Shown: in pieces, positions 55,464 through 64,000 of the stretch | How the letters are laid out: every line of letters begins with the position of its first letter | Position numbering within the stretch: position 1 is the first letter of the stretch | Assembly (NCBI RefSeq): GCF_003952265.1 | Contig: NZ_CP034438.1 | Location: forward strand, 930,001-994,000 | Source of the DNA: Flaviflexus salsibiostraticola | GTDB taxonomy: Bacteria > Actinomycetota > Actinomycetes > Actinomycetales > Actinomycetaceae | Length of the DNA stretch: 64,000 nucleotides | Direction of reading: 5' to 3' | Position numbers and translations under genes: made by a program | Notes under the pieces: generated by a model | The model's database searches: none | What the model was told of the DNA's origin: nothing | Seen by the model: the letters and a program-made list of their open reading frames with translations, nothing else

Positions 55464-56084
55464 TCACGGTCGGTTGAGGAAGGCCCTGCGGCCCTCGACC
55501 CGCCACCCGTCCCTCATCATGGCGCCGACGGTCCGGACAAGCTGCGCCCGCTCGGCGATCTTGATCCGTTCGAGGAGAGTCTCCTCGGTATCCTCCTCGA
55601 GCACATCGACAACGCACTGGGCGAGGATCTGGCCCGTGTCCATGCCCTCATCGACGAGGAAGAGCGTTGCCCCCGCGACCTTCACACCGTGGGCGAGGGC
55701 ATCAGCCGGGCCGTGAATGCCGGGGAAGGACGGCAACAGCGAATTGTGGGTGTTGATGATCCTGCCGGGGAATGTCCGCAGGACGGCCGGGCCGAGCATC
55801 TTGAGGAATCCCGCCGACACGACGAGGTCCGGAGTCGGTGCCGCCAGTGCGTCCGCGAGCGCACGATCCCAGTCACTCCGATCGGCGAAGTCCCCCACCT
55901 TGATGATTGCGGTGGGAATTCCCGCCGATCGCGCGGTCTCGATTCCGCCGCAGCCGTCGCGGTCGGCGACAACGAGGACGACCTCACATCCGTACTCCGG
56001 ATCATCGCAGGCATCCATGAGTGCCGAGAGGTTCGAGCCTCCGCCGGAGATGAGGACAGCGAGCCTGCGCGGGCTACTGCTCAT
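55464..56084 (-). CDS. purN: Phosphoribosylglycinamide formyltransferase
   Basis: 206 residues, GART fold. AVLISGGGSNLSALMDAC binds GAR phosphate, VVSAGFLKMLGP, the catalytic NTHNSLLPSFPGIHGPADAL (Asn, His) and the Asp in VDEGMDTGQILAQ are all present. It formylates GAR with 10-formyl-THF in purine synthesis. ATG overlaps the DUF6350 stop by 4 bp. Confidence 0.93.
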   Translation of the reverse strand: MSSSPRRLAVLISGGGSNLSALMDACDDPEYGCEVVLVVADRDGCGGIETARSAGIPTAIIKVGDFADRSDWDRALADALAAPTPDLVVSAGFLKMLGPAVLRTFPGRIINTHNSLLPSFPGIHGPADALAHGVKVAGATLFLVDEGMDTGQILAQCVVDVLEEDTEETLLERIKIAERAQLVRTVGAMMRDGWRVEGRRAFLNRP

Positions 56085-57637
56085 GAATCGTCCCTTCGAT
56101 CGAGCCCGGGCTCTGCAGCCGTCTGGGCGGTGGCGGGTGTGGGCGGTGTCGGCGCCTCACCATAGAATCCCACATCTGCCCAGTCCTGCCCGTCGAGTCC
56201 GCGGTCGGACTGTTTCTCGCCGTTCGGTCCGGCGCTGTGCACCGGCGGCTCGGAATCGGCGAGCCCGCCGCCCTCCTCATCCGCCATGCCGCCAGCCGCG
56301 CCCCGCGGAGGGCCGCCGCGGCCGGGCGATGCCGGAGCGCTATCCGCAGATGCGTTCCCGACGCGTCGGTCGGGCCAGTCGGGACTGAGGGGGTCGTTCG
56401 CGACGGCCGAGACCATGTGAATGTCTCCGCCCAGGGGTTCCGATCCGCCGTGGGAGCTCTTGCCGTTCCGGAGGCCCCTGAGACTGGATCCGACCGATTC
56501 CATCCAGGAGCGGTAGGCCGCGACCGAGCTGCGGTGGCCGATGATCATGCCGAGCACGAGCGGGACGCCGATGACGACCGCTCCGTGGAGCGCCATCGTC
56601 AACGCCTCGGGGCCGACGACAGCGAGCCGGTCGGGGCCGATCGAGCCCTGGGCGAGGACCGCGAGGAGCGCGCCGATGAGCGCGGTGAACGCGATCTGGA
56701 TGAGCCCGGTGATGAAGACTTCGACCATGTCGGGAAAGGCACGGGCCTGCCTAATGCCCTGGATGAGGAGTGCGACGGCGACGATGGCGAGCAGCCACGC
56801 GCTCGCATCGCCGGGCTGCGGGAGGGCGCCGAGGATGGGGATGGCCGGCAGGGGTGCTGCTGTAATACCGAGTGCGGAGAAGGCCGTGCCGGCTCCGACC
56901 GCGAAGCCGGCGCCGATGATGTAGGCGAGCGACCACAGGATGAGAGTGGGCAGGTACGCGAGCTGGAGGAGCCACATCATGAGGCCCGAATGCCATTCGA
57001 CGATGTAATAGCCGTTGATCTTGAGGATCTCGGACCAGCCGAGCACTGTCGATGTGACGAGTGCGAGGACGGCGAGGACGAGAGCGGTGGCCATCCCGCG
57101 ACGCGCCAGCATGAGCCCGTCGTAGATGGCGCGCCCCGCGGGGGAGCTGACGATACCGGCCGCGAACCAGTCCGACCTGTTCTTCGACGTGAGAATGGCG
57201 AGGAGCGCAACCGCTGCTGCTCCGAGGCCCGCCGGCCAGACGTACGAGCCCGTGGGCGCAAGGAGCCCGAGCAGCGCCGCCGTGCCGCCGGATGCTCCGC
57301 AGACAATGAGGACGTCGATCCAGTCCTTGACCGGGTGCCTGCGCAGAAGGGCGAAGGAGGCGAGGTAGGTGAGGAGCGTGATGGTGAGCGGCGGCAGGGA
57401 GATGCCGACTCCATCAAAGTGGAGGGTGCCGCCTAAGGCGGTCAGCCACCATCCAGTCGAGACCGCCGCGACATCCTGCCACGTCGTCGATCCGAGCGCC
57501 GGCGAGTCTGCCATGAGGGTGTAGGAAAAGATTCCGAGAATGACGACACTGGCCCAGCCGAGGAGGATGGGCTGAACTGCGGCCGCGGCGAGTCGGAGCG
57601 GGTGTGTTCGTGTGTCGACAGTCATCGTGACCATCAT
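56081..57637 (-). CDS. DUF6350 family polytopic membrane protein
   Basis: 518 residues with about eleven spans in the first 385 residues and a Pro/Gly/Asp-rich cytoplasmic tail of about 130 residues. Motifs such as LKINGYYIVEWHSGLMMWLLQLAYLPTLILW fit DUF6350, a membrane family regularly found between sucCD and purN in actinobacteria. No function is established. Three in-frame ATGs (57637, 57634, 57625) compete and none has a good Shine-Dalgarno, so the start is uncertain by up to four residues. Confidence 0.82.
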   Translation of the reverse strand: MMVTMTVDTRTHPLRLAAAAVQPILLGWASVVILGIFSYTLMADSPALGSTTWQDVAAVSTGWWLTALGGTLHFDGVGISLPPLTITLLTYLASFALLRRHPVKDWIDVLIVCGASGGTAALLGLLAPTGSYVWPAGLGAAAVALLAILTSKNRSDWFAAGIVSSPAGRAIYDGLMLARRGMATALVLAVLALVTSTVLGWSEILKINGYYIVEWHSGLMMWLLQLAYLPTLILWSLAYIIGAGFAVGAGTAFSALGITAAPLPAIPILGALPQPGDASAWLLAIVAVALLIQGIRQARAFPDMVEVFITGLIQIAFTALIGALLAVLAQGSIGPDRLAVVGPEALTMALHGAVVIGVPLVLGMIIGHRSSVAAYRSWMESVGSSLRGLRNGKSSHGGSEPLGGDIHMVSAVANDPLSPDWPDRRVGNASADSAPASPGRGGPPRGAAGGMADEEGGGLADSEPPVHSAGPNGEKQSDRGLDGQDWADVGFYGEAPTPPTPATAQTAAEPGLDRRDDS

Positions 57638-57677
57638 TCCAGCTCACGCCGATCGGGGCGATGAGCAACGCTCCGAA

Positions 57678-57695
57678 GATGAGAGGACTCTCATC
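57678..57695. promoter_or_regulatory. 18-bp palindrome, candidate operator
   Basis: Arms GATGAGAG and CTCTCATC are perfectly complementary around a 2-bp centre. It covers the -35 region of the TATCCT promoter of the secreted protein gene and lies 41 bp upstream of the divergent DUF6350-purN start, so one regulator could act on both. Confidence 0.45.
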
Positions 57696-57699
57696 CAGC

Positions 57700-57705
57700 T
57701 ATCCT
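57700..57705 (+). promoter_or_regulatory. -10 element (TATCCT) of the secreted protein gene
   Basis: TATCCT predicts a start near 57712 and a leader of about 44 nt that ends with GGGAGG before ATG 57756. Confidence 0.45.
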
Positions 57706-57755
57706 GATCGCCTCATGCGTGACTGATTCACTGGGTGCAGGCAAGGGAGGATCAT

Positions 57756-58127
57756 ATGTCTAGGAAACTGTGGATCGCCGTCGGCTCGCTGGGGGCCATC
57801 GGCATTGTCGCCGGCACCGGCCTCGCGTCCGCCGACACACCCGAGGTGAGCGTCCCCATCGTCTCCGAGGCGCCCTCGACAGACGACCCCACCACAAGCA
57901 CTCCCGACCCGAGCGATGATGCAGCGGACGATCCGTCCGATGAGCCGACTTTCTCGGCCCCGACGGCGCAGACGCCGGCCGCTCCGCAGACCGCTGCTCC
58001 GACGGTCGAGAGACCGGTGATGCCCAAGACGGTATCGCCCGCTTCGCCGATCTCCGTCCCGACTCCCGTGAGCCCGCCCTCGCCCGCAAGCCCGATCTCG
58101 GCCCAGTCGGTGGAGTCGGCCGACTGA
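57756..58127 (+). CDS. Small secreted Pro/Ser/Thr-rich protein
   Basis: 123 residues. Signal peptide MSRKLWIAVGSLGAIGIVAGTGLASA, cleavage likely after ASA, then about 95 residues of low-complexity Pro, Ser, Thr, Ala and Asp (for example PAAPQTAAPTVERPV and PVSPPSPASPIS). No membrane anchor, sortase signal or known domain. GGGAGG sits 7 nt before ATG 57756, better than the in-frame GTG at 57735. It is the only plus-strand gene among minus-strand genes from 52.8 to 64 kb. Function unknown; possibly a wall-spanning or secreted peptide. Confidence 0.7.
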   Translation: MSRKLWIAVGSLGAIGIVAGTGLASADTPEVSVPIVSEAPSTDDPTTSTPDPSDDAADDPSDEPTFSAPTAQTPAAPQTAAPTVERPVMPKTVSPASPISVPTPVSPPSPASPISAQSVESAD

Positions 58128-58140
58128 GCCCGCGCGGCGA

Positions 58141-58189
58141 GGTCGCCAAGCAACCCAGTCGCCGAGCAGCACGGTCGCCAGGCAACCCA
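58141..58189. repeat. Three imperfect tandem repeats of about 16 bp
   Basis: Units 58141-58157, 58158-58172 and 58173-58189. The first and third match at 16 of 17 bases; the middle is more diverged. They lie between the secreted protein stop and the terminator, in no gene. Confidence 0.6.
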
Positions 58190-58197
58190 GACATGAC

Positions 58198-58229
58198 ATG
58201 GGGCGGGAACCATTCGGTTCCCGCCCCAT
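58198..58229. terminator. 14-bp hairpin between the secreted protein gene and sucD
   Basis: Arms 58198-58211 and 58216-58229 pair perfectly around a 4-nt loop. It is 12 nt past the sucD stop on the minus strand and also ends the plus-strand transcript. Confidence 0.82.
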
Positions 58230-58241
58230 CACCGTCTGCTA

Positions 58242-59156
58242 TCAGCCGTTGAGGATCTCCCTCGCGAGATTCGCCGTCTCGGTGGGGGTCTTGCCCACGC
58301 GGACGCCGACCGCTTCGAGGGCCTCCTTCTTCGCCTGAGCGGTGCCGGCGGAGCCTGACACGATCGCCCCAGCATGGCCCATGGTCTTGCCCTCGGGCGC
58401 CGTGAAACCGGCAACGTAGCCGACAACGGGCTTCGTTACGTTGGCCTTGATGAACTCGGCCGCGCGCTCCTCGGCGTCGCCGCCGATCTCGCCGATCATG
58501 ACGATGAGGTCGGTATCGGGATCCTCTTCGAACGCACGCAGCGCGTCGATGTGCGTCGTGCCGACGATCGGGTCACCGCCGATGCCGATGCAGGTGGAGA
58601 AGCCGATGTCCGACAGCTCGTACATCATCTGGTACGTGAGGGTGCCCGACTTCGAGACGAGACCGATGCGGCCTGGCCCGGTGATGTCGGGCGGGGTGAT
58701 GCCGACGTTGGACTGGCCGGGGGTGATGATGCCGGGGCAGTTCGGTCCGATGAGCTGGACGCCCTTCTTCTCGGCGTAGGAGCGGAACTCTGCCGTATCG
58801 GCGACCGGGATGCCCTCCGTGATGATGACGACGAGCCTCATGCCCGCATCAACCGCCTCGATGACGGCGGCCTTTGTGAAGGCCGGCGGGACGAAGATGA
58901 CCGATACGTCGGCACCCGTCGCGTCCTTCGCGTCCTGGACAGTGCCGAAGACGGGGACCTCGACAGGCCCGGCCTGCGCGCTGCCCGGGCCGATCGGGAC
59001 CACGTCGAAGTCGACTGTCTGGCCGGCCTTCTTCGGATTCGTGCCGCCGACGATCCTCGTGCCTGCGTTGAGCATCCGGGCCGTATGCTTGCGACCCTCG
59101 GAGCCGGTGATCCCCTGGACGATGACCTTGGAGCTGGAGTCAAGAAAAATTGCCAT
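58242..59156 (-). CDS. sucD: Succinyl-CoA synthetase alpha subunit
   Basis: 304 residues. CoA-binding Rossmann part ([28 protein letters not shown]), GPNCPGII, and the phosphohistidine in [13 protein letters not shown] (His about 259). With SucC it interconverts succinyl-CoA and succinate with substrate-level phosphorylation in the TCA cycle. AAGGAA precedes ATG 59156, 11 nt after the sucC stop. Confidence 0.94.
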   Translation of the reverse strand: MAIFLDSSSKVIVQGITGSEGRKHTARMLNAGTRIVGGTNPKKAGQTVDFDVVPIGPGSAQAGPVEVPVFGTVQDAKDATGADVSVIFVPPAFTKAAVIEAVDAGMRLVVIITEGIPVADTAEFRSYAEKKGVQLIGPNCPGIITPGQSNVGITPPDITGPGRIGLVSKSGTLTYQMMYELSDIGFSTCIGIGGDPIVGTTHIDALRAFEEDPDTDLIVMIGEIGGDAEERAAEFIKANVTKPVVGYVAGFTAPEGKTMGHAGAIVSGSAGTAQAKKEALEAVGVRVGKTPTETANLAREILNG

Positions 59157-59167
59157 AGTGCTGTTCC

Positions 59168-60331
59168 TTATGCCGCGATCTCAGCGGCCCTGGCAGCCGC
59201 GCCGTCCATCGTGTCCATGATCGTGACAAGGGGGTGGGCGGCCTCTTCGAGGATGCGCCTGCCCTCCTCCACGTTGTTGCCGTCGAGGCGCACCACGAGC
59301 GGCTTGGTCGCGGCGTCGCCGAGGATCTCAAGTGCCTTGACGATGCCGTTGGCGACCTCGTCACAGGCGGTAATGCCGCCGAAGACGTTGACGAAGACCG
59401 AGCGGACGTCGGGATCCCCGAGGATGACATCGAGTCCGTCGGCCATGACCTGCGCCGAGGCGCCGCCGCCGATGTCGAGGAAGTTCGCGGGTCCGACCCC
59501 GTACTGCTCGCCCGCGTAGGCGACGACATCGAGAGTCGACATGACGAGGCCGGCGCCGTTGCCGATGATGCCGACCTGGCCGCCATCGAGCTTGACGTAG
59601 TTGAGGCCCTTCTCCTTCGCCTTCGCCTCGAGCGGATTCTCCGTGTCCCGGTCCTCGAGCTCGTCGTGATCCGGGTGCCGGAAGGCCGCGTTCTCATCGA
59701 GGCTCACCTTGCCGTCGAGCGCAAGGATCGTGCCATCGACCGTCTTGACAAGCGGATTGACCTCAACGAGCGTCGCATCCTCCTTGACGTAGACATCCCA
59801 CAGCTTGAGGATGACGGCGGCGACCGCGTCGGCGTCGGCCTCGGGGAAGCCCGCCTCGTCGACAATCCGGCGGGCCATCGCCTCATCGATCCCCTCATCG
59901 GGATCAACGGGGATGCGCGCGAGCGCCTCGGGGCGCTCAACCGCGAGCTGTTCGATCTCCATGCCACCCTCGACCGAGCACATGGCGAGATAGCGCCGCT
60001 CGGAGCGGTCGAGGAGAACGGAGAAGTAGTACTCCTCAGCGATGTCCGCACCCTCGGCGATCATGACACGGCGGACCGTGTGTCCCTTGATGTCCATCCC
60101 CAGGATCTGGGAGGCGGCCTGTTCCACCTCCTCGGGGGTCCGCGCCAGTTTGACGCCGCCGACCTTGCCACGGCCGCCGGTCTTCACCTGAGCCTTGACG
60201 ACGAACAGCGCGCTGCCCATGCTTTCCGCTGCTTCGCGGGCTTCCTGAGGGGTTGTGGCCACGATCCCGGCAAGCACGGGTACACCATGCTTGGCGAAGA
60301 GATCGCGAGCCTGGTATTCGAAGAGATCCAC
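59168..60331 (-). CDS. sucC: Succinyl-CoA synthetase beta subunit
   Basis: 387 residues, the usual length. ATP-grasp domain with [48 protein letters not shown] (metal), [13 protein letters not shown], and the C-terminal [11 protein letters not shown] and [14 protein letters not shown]. It binds the nucleotide. GTG 60331 has AAGGA about 8 nt upstream; the in-frame ATG 60349 has no ribosome binding site and adds six residues not seen in the family. Confidence 0.92.
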   Translation of the reverse strand: MDLFEYQARDLFAKHGVPVLAGIVATTPQEAREAAESMGSALFVVKAQVKTGGRGKVGGVKLARTPEEVEQAASQILGMDIKGHTVRRVMIAEGADIAEEYYFSVLLDRSERRYLAMCSVEGGMEIEQLAVERPEALARIPVDPDEGIDEAMARRIVDEAGFPEADADAVAAVILKLWDVYVKEDATLVEVNPLVKTVDGTILALDGKVSLDENAAFRHPDHDELEDRDTENPLEAKAKEKGLNYVKLDGGQVGIIGNGAGLVMSTLDVVAYAGEQYGVGPANFLDIGGGASAQVMADGLDVILGDPDVRSVFVNVFGGITACDEVANGIVKALEILGDAATKPLVVRLDGNNVEEGRRILEEAAHPLVTIMDTMDGAAARAAEIAA

Positions 60332-60358
60332 GGAGGAGGTCCTTCCCATTCACGACAG

Positions 60359-60378
60359 GTGTCTCGACTTCGAGACAC
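60359..60378. promoter_or_regulatory. 20-bp palindrome in the sucC leader
   Basis: Arms GTGTCTCGA and TCGAGACAC are perfectly complementary around 2 bp. It begins about where transcription should start and ends 27 nt before GTG 60331, so it is either an operator just downstream of the promoter or a hairpin at the mRNA 5' end. Confidence 0.5.
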
Positions 60379-60385
60379 TTTGACC

Positions 60386-60391
60386 ACGGTA
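60386..60391 (-). promoter_or_regulatory. -10 element (TACCGT) of sucCD
   Basis: TACCGT fits TANNNT and predicts a start near 60379, immediately before the palindrome. Confidence 0.4.
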
Positions 60392-60438
60392 TCAAACGCG
60401 GACGTGACGCGCGCCCCATAACCGTGAAATCGTGCCGC

Positions 60439-62379
60439 TCAGAGCGAAAGGGACTCCAACGCGACGCGCACCGTTTCGGCGAAAAGGTGCATGCCGCCGA
60501 TGTCGGGATGGGTCTGGTCGGCCTGGAGGAGGTGCGGCTGGGCGCTGATCGCCGCATGCCAGTCCGCGACCGCCACGTTGGGGTAGTCAGCCGCGATCTC
60601 CCGGATGATGTCGTTCGCCGCGTCGATGAACGTCGACTGCCCGTAGATCGTCACGAGGACGATCATGCGGTCTGGGCCGAGCATGTCGATCGTGTCGCGG
60701 ACGACCTGCGAATCGGGAATGCCGGCGTTCGTCCCGTAGTCGAGGATGACGGCCCGGCGGATCGTCCCCGTGGCGAGACCCTCCTGGACAAGGGCGGGCG
60801 CCTCGTGCCACTGCCTGTTCGACTTGGCGATGAAGTTGATCCCGGGGAAGGCGACCTCGAGTCCGTCGGCCGAGGTGACGATGATCGAGTCGCCGATGGC
60901 GGTGATCTCCTCACCGCTCGGCATGGCGAACTGGGCCTTGTCGACCTCGGCCGGCGGCTCTTCCGTCGCGCTCGACGTCTCGGCCGGATCTTCGGGCTCG
61001 GGCTCCGTCGCCTCCGGCGTCGCTTCACCGCCGCCGGTGGTCGGTTCCTCCGTGGGGCTCCCCGCCACGGAGTCCTCCTCCGGGGGCGCTGACGCCTCGA
61101 AGCGCTTCTCGTTCTCCTCGATCTCGAGCTGGACGGAGGACTTCTCGGGGGCGACGGCCACGGCGACACCCGTGCCGATGATCATGAGCCCCGTCGCCGC
61201 CGCGATGCCGACGTGGACCGGCCGGCGTGTGAGAAGACTGCTCCTCAGGGAGGCGACGCTTGCACGAAAGCCGTTGACCCGGATCGGGGTCTCGATGTGG
61301 CGGTGGGAAAACTCGCAGATCGCTGCGGTGATGGCGACGGCTGCTGCGGATCGCGCCCAGAAGAGCGCTGTGCCCGGGGCGGCCGGCACGATCAGTCCGA
61401 CCATGACGAGAATGGGCCAGTGCCACAGGTAGATGGCGTAGGAGCGTGTCCCGATCCACCCGAAGACACGGTTCTCGGACGCCCGCGCGATCGGCGAGCC
61501 CGGCGCGATCATCGCGCCGATGACGAGGAGGGTGAGGATCGAGGAGAGGAGGATGCCGCCGCGGTAGGCGAAGGCCGACTCGTCGCTCAGCGTCGCCATG
61601 AGAGCGAGGAGGCCGATGAGCGCACCGAGCCCGGCGACCTGGCTCCACCGGCTCCAACGGCCGGCCAGCCACGTGCCCGAGGCCGGTGACCACGAGAAGG
61701 CGAGGGCGATGCCGAGAGCAAGGCCGAAGAGGTGCGTATCGGTGCCGTAGTAGACGCGTGTCGCATACTCCGGGTCATAAAGGATGGCCATGAGGAGGGC
61801 CGAGAGCCCGGCGAGGCCGACCGCGATGCCGACCCGTGCCCGCCATCCCTTGACGAGGACGATGACGAGGAGGAACAGCGGCGGCCAGATGAGATAGAAC
61901 TGCTCCTCAACCGCCAGCGACCAGAAATTCTTGAACAGCTGCGGGGAGGTCTGGTTGAAATAGGAGCTTCCGTTGGCGATCTCGAGCCAGTTCGAGGAGA
62001 ACGTGAGGGCTCCGAGCACCTGTCGGCCGATGCCGACGAGGAGGTCTCTGTTGATGAGCCCCGCCACCGGCACGACCGTGAGGACGAGAAAGACGAGCGC
62101 CGGCAGGAGCCTGCGCGCGCGCCGCTTCCAGAAGCCCTTGAGATCGATGCCCTTCGTTTTGCGCAGCTCTCGCAGCAGGAGGGTTGTGATGAGGAAGCCG
62201 GAGACGACAAAGAAGACGTCGACGCCGAGGAAGCCGCCGGGCAGGGCGGTGGGCGTGATGTGATAGATGACGACCGCGCCGACGGCGAGCGCACGCAGGC
62301 CGTCCAGGCCGGCGATGTAGCCGCCCGGGTCGGCCATGTGGTGGCGTCGGCGTCGAGTGCCCGGCTCAGCTGCTGTCAA
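60439..62379 (-). CDS. OatA-like acyltransferase 3 / SGNH fusion protein (copy 2)
   Basis: 646 residues with the same plan as the protein at 12422-14344: IAGLDGLRALAVGAVVIYH, GVDVFFVVSGFLIT, WSLAVEEQFYLIWPPLF, about ten spans, a Glu/Pro/Thr-rich linker (EEPTTGGGEATPEATEPEPE), and an SGNH domain with IGDSIIVTS (Ser about 496) and a final QTHPDIGGMHLF (His about 620). It likely acylates an extracytoplasmic glycan, possibly peptidoglycan. TTG 62379 has a strong GGGGAGGAG 5 nt upstream, so it is preferred over ATG 62337. Genetic partner unknown. Confidence 0.85.
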   Translation of the reverse strand: MTAAEPGTRRRRHHMADPGGYIAGLDGLRALAVGAVVIYHITPTALPGGFLGVDVFFVVSGFLITTLLLRELRKTKGIDLKGFWKRRARRLLPALVFLVLTVVPVAGLINRDLLVGIGRQVLGALTFSSNWLEIANGSSYFNQTSPQLFKNFWSLAVEEQFYLIWPPLFLLVIVLVKGWRARVGIAVGLAGLSALLMAILYDPEYATRVYYGTDTHLFGLALGIALAFSWSPASGTWLAGRWSRWSQVAGLGALIGLLALMATLSDESAFAYRGGILLSSILTLLVIGAMIAPGSPIARASENRVFGWIGTRSYAIYLWHWPILVMVGLIVPAAPGTALFWARSAAAVAITAAICEFSHRHIETPIRVNGFRASVASLRSSLLTRRPVHVGIAAATGLMIIGTGVAVAVAPEKSSVQLEIEENEKRFEASAPPEEDSVAGSPTEEPTTGGGEATPEATEPEPEDPAETSSATEEPPAEVDKAQFAMPSGEEITAIGDSIIVTSADGLEVAFPGINFIAKSNRQWHEAPALVQEGLATGTIRRAVILDYGTNAGIPDSQVVRDTIDMLGPDRMIVLVTIYGQSTFIDAANDIIREIAADYPNVAVADWHAAISAQPHLLQADQTHPDIGGMHLFAETVRVALESLSL

Positions 62380-62403
62380 AGCCGCTCCTCCCCTGATGAG
62401 GTC

Positions 62404-62409
62404 ACTCTA
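62404..62409 (-). promoter_or_regulatory. -10 element (TAGAGT) of acyltransferase copy 2
   Basis: TAGAGT predicts a start near 62397 and a short leader with GGGGAGGAG before TTG 62379. It gives the gene a promoter separate from pcrA. Confidence 0.45.
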
Positions 62410-62470
62410 GTTTGCAGGGATGACCAGCGCGAGAGGCCCGCGGCGCGCCGCGGGCCCGTGGGCGCTCGGA

Positions 62471-64000
62471 CTACTTGGGCAGGCTGAGGGGCGCCATGCC
62501 GAGCATGAGGCGCTTGGACTTGCCGTCGAACTCGATCGTCGCCACCATGTTCGCGCCCCTGCCCTCAACGGCACGCACGGTGCCCGCACCGAACTTCCTG
62601 TGGATGAGCGTGTCACCGGGCTTGACCGAGGCGAGCGCACCGAGCTTCTCCTCCTCCTCCTGAGCGGCCTCAGCCCGCTTGCGCTTAAGCTCCTCGGCCG
62701 CCGCCGCCTGCTCGGCGGCCTTCGCCGCCTCGGCGGCCGCAAGCTTCTCCCGGTCCTCAGGACTGAGCGCCTCGGCGGCCGCCTTCTTCGCGGAGCCGCC
62801 GTCGAGACGGCCGGACCCGCTGTCGAGACGACCCGGCTTGACCGAACCGCCGGTGCGCGCCCCGTCGAAGCTCGGCTTCGAGTAGCGGGTCGAGCTCGAG
62901 CGGCGAAGCACATCGGCGGACGAGTGGGCGCGGCGCCAGTCGACGAGCCCCTCGGGGATCTCATCGAGGAACCGGGAGGCGGGGAGCTCCTGGGGTGCGC
63001 CCCACTGGCTGCGCACCGAGGCGCGGGTGATGTAGAGATTCTCGCGCGCCCTCGTGAGGGCGACATAGGCGAGGCGCCTCTCCTCGGCCAGTTCGACCGG
63101 GTCGGCGAGCGATCGCATGTGCGGGAACGTGCCGTCCTCGAACCCGGTGACGAAGACGACCGGGAACTCGAGGCCCTTCGCTGTATGAACCGTCATGAGG
63201 GTGACATCGCCCTCGTCGGCCACGTCGCCATCCGGCAGCTGGTCCGTGTCAGAGACGAGAGCGACATGCTCGAGGAAGTCACCGAGAGTCGCGTCGGGGT
63301 TCATCTTTTTGAAGTCGGCCGCGACGGCGTGGAGTTCGGCAAGGTTCTCGACCCGTGCCTCGTCCTGCGGGTCATCGGACCGGCGCAGCTCTTCGGTGTA
63401 GCCGCTGCCCGCCATGAGGGAGTCGAGCACGTCAGCAGGCGCTGACCCGCTCTCCGCCTTCTCGCGAGCCACATGGAGGATCGTGCGGAAGTCGATGATC
63501 GCCTTCTCCGCGCGCGGGGTGAGCCCGTTGACCTGGCCCCGGGGCGACTCGGCCGAGCCGACGTCGTCGAGGGCCGCCCCGAAGGACATGCCGTGACGCT
63601 GGGCGTGGAACGCCACGGCGTCCTCGGCCTTCGCCCCGAGTCCGCGGCGCGGGGTGTTGAAGATCCGTCTCATCGCCACCGTGTCATCGGGGTTGGCGAC
63701 GACCTGGAGGTAGGCGAGCGCATCCTTGATCTCCTTGCGCTCGTAGAAGCGCGTGCCGCCGATGACCTTGTAGGGGATGCCGGCCCTGATGAGCATCTCC
63801 TCCAACGCACGCGACTGGGCGTTCGTCCGGTAGAAGACGGCAATATCGGACCAGCGGCGCTTCCCGCTGAGAGCCTGGAGCTCTTCGACGAGGAAACGCG
63901 CCTCATCGTGCTCGGAGTCGGCCACATAGCCGACGACCTTGTCGCCGGCGCCGGAGTCGGTCCAGAGCCGCTTGGCGCGCCGATTCGGGTTGTTGGCGAT
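62471..64000 (-). CDS. pcrA: UvrD/PcrA-type DNA helicase, N-terminus cut by right edge
   Basis: Partial, 509 residues visible; the 5' end lies beyond the window. Motifs present: NRRAKRLWTDSGAGDKVV, IAVFYRTNAQSRALEE (motif IV), LMTVHTAKGLEFPVVFV (motif V), and LAEERRLAYVALTRARENLYI (motif VI). The tail has an Ala/Glu/Lys-rich stretch and a C-terminal Tudor-like segment (GDTLIHRKFGAGTVRAVEGRG) that binds RNA polymerase in PcrA. It unwinds DNA in repair and clears transcription complexes. Beside sucCD it matches uvrD1 of mycobacteria. Confidence 0.92.
   Translation of the reverse strand: MANNPNRRAKRLWTDSGAGDKVVGYVADSEHDEARFLVEELQALSGKRRWSDIAVFYRTNAQSRALEEMLIRAGIPYKVIGGTRFYERKEIKDALAYLQVVANPDDTVAMRRIFNTPRRGLGAKAEDAVAFHAQRHGMSFGAALDDVGSAESPRGQVNGLTPRAEKAIIDFRTILHVAREKAESGSAPADVLDSLMAGSGYTEELRRSDDPQDEARVENLAELHAVAADFKKMNPDATLGDFLEHVALVSDTDQLPDGDVADEGDVTLMTVHTAKGLEFPVVFVTGFEDGTFPHMRSLADPVELAEERRLAYVALTRARENLYITRASVRSQWGAPQELPASRFLDEIPEGLVDWRRAHSSADVLRRSSSTRYSKPSFDGARTGGSVKPGRLDSGSGRLDGGSAKKAAAEALSPEDREKLAAAEAAKAAEQAAAAEELKRKRAEAAQEEEEKLGALASVKPGDTLIHRKFGAGTVRAVEGRGANMVATIEFDGKSKRLMLGMAPLSLPK

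Overview
The window is a compact, high-GC, gene-dense stretch of chromosome from an actinobacterium. The pointers are an AdnAB pair, DUF3107, DUF3117, DUF3017 and DUF6350 proteins, a TatB, PspC-type sensor proteins and a sortase-type LPxTG surface protein. A double-length fused phosphofructokinase and the LPxTG protein suggest Actinomycetaceae or a relative; that is inference, not proof. I see no rRNA, tRNA, CRISPR array, transposase or phage gene. Several blocks recall conserved mycobacterial gene order from memory: adnA-adnB/DUF3107/rhlE; MgtE-N/DUF1003/mrp/tatB/O-methyltransferase/DUF3117/LOG; lpdA/pnp/pmm/deoA/cdd; and pcrA/sucC/sucD/DUF6350/purN/purH.

Layout. 1-9 kb: double-strand-break resection helicase-nuclease AdnB (cut by the left edge) and AdnA, DUF3107, a DEAD-box RNA helicase, MarC and a PHP phosphoesterase. 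9-20 kb: aminopeptidase P, a CBS/MgtE-N protein, DUF1003, an OatA-like acyltransferase, the Fe-S carrier Mrp, TatB, an O-methyltransferase, DUF3117, a LOG-type phosphoribohydrolase and a quinone dehydrogenase. 20-30 kb: purine nucleoside phosphorylase with a phosphohexomutase, then a long operon for nucleoside import and salvage (BMP lipoprotein, ABC ATPase, two permeases, cytidine deaminase, thymidine phosphorylase) ending in a frameshifted cysteine-peptidase-like gene. 30-37 kb: GDP-mannose synthesis with YihY, then a one-carbon cluster (glyA-folD-xthA facing purU plus an orphan ABC ATPase). 37-44 kb: central carbon genes mdh, pgi and fused pfk around an uncharacterised membrane protein. 44-48 kb: a Lia-like envelope-stress module (LuxR regulator, PspC-kinase, PspC-LiaF-like protein, small membrane protein). 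48-58 kb: putA with DUF3017, a ferredoxin-reductase-like flavoprotein, purH, an LPxTG protein, purN, DUF6350 and a small secreted protein. 58-64 kb: sucD, sucC, a second OatA-like acyltransferase and the C-terminal part of PcrA (cut by the right edge).

The most striking genome-wide trait is transcription without leaders: about 15 start codons have no Shine-Dalgarno sequence but carry a TANNNT or similar -10 element 6-8 nt upstream. This also decides many starts. Other items worth attention are three near-perfect palindromes at promoters (DUF3117, a secreted protein, sucC), the LPxTG gene inserted inside the purine cluster, the fused PFK whose C-half has lost ATP-site residues, a hairpin between the nucleoside-binding protein and its transporter, and a single-base frameshift that breaks the peptidase-like gene. 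I did not find a convincingly new multi-gene system; most of the window is core metabolism.
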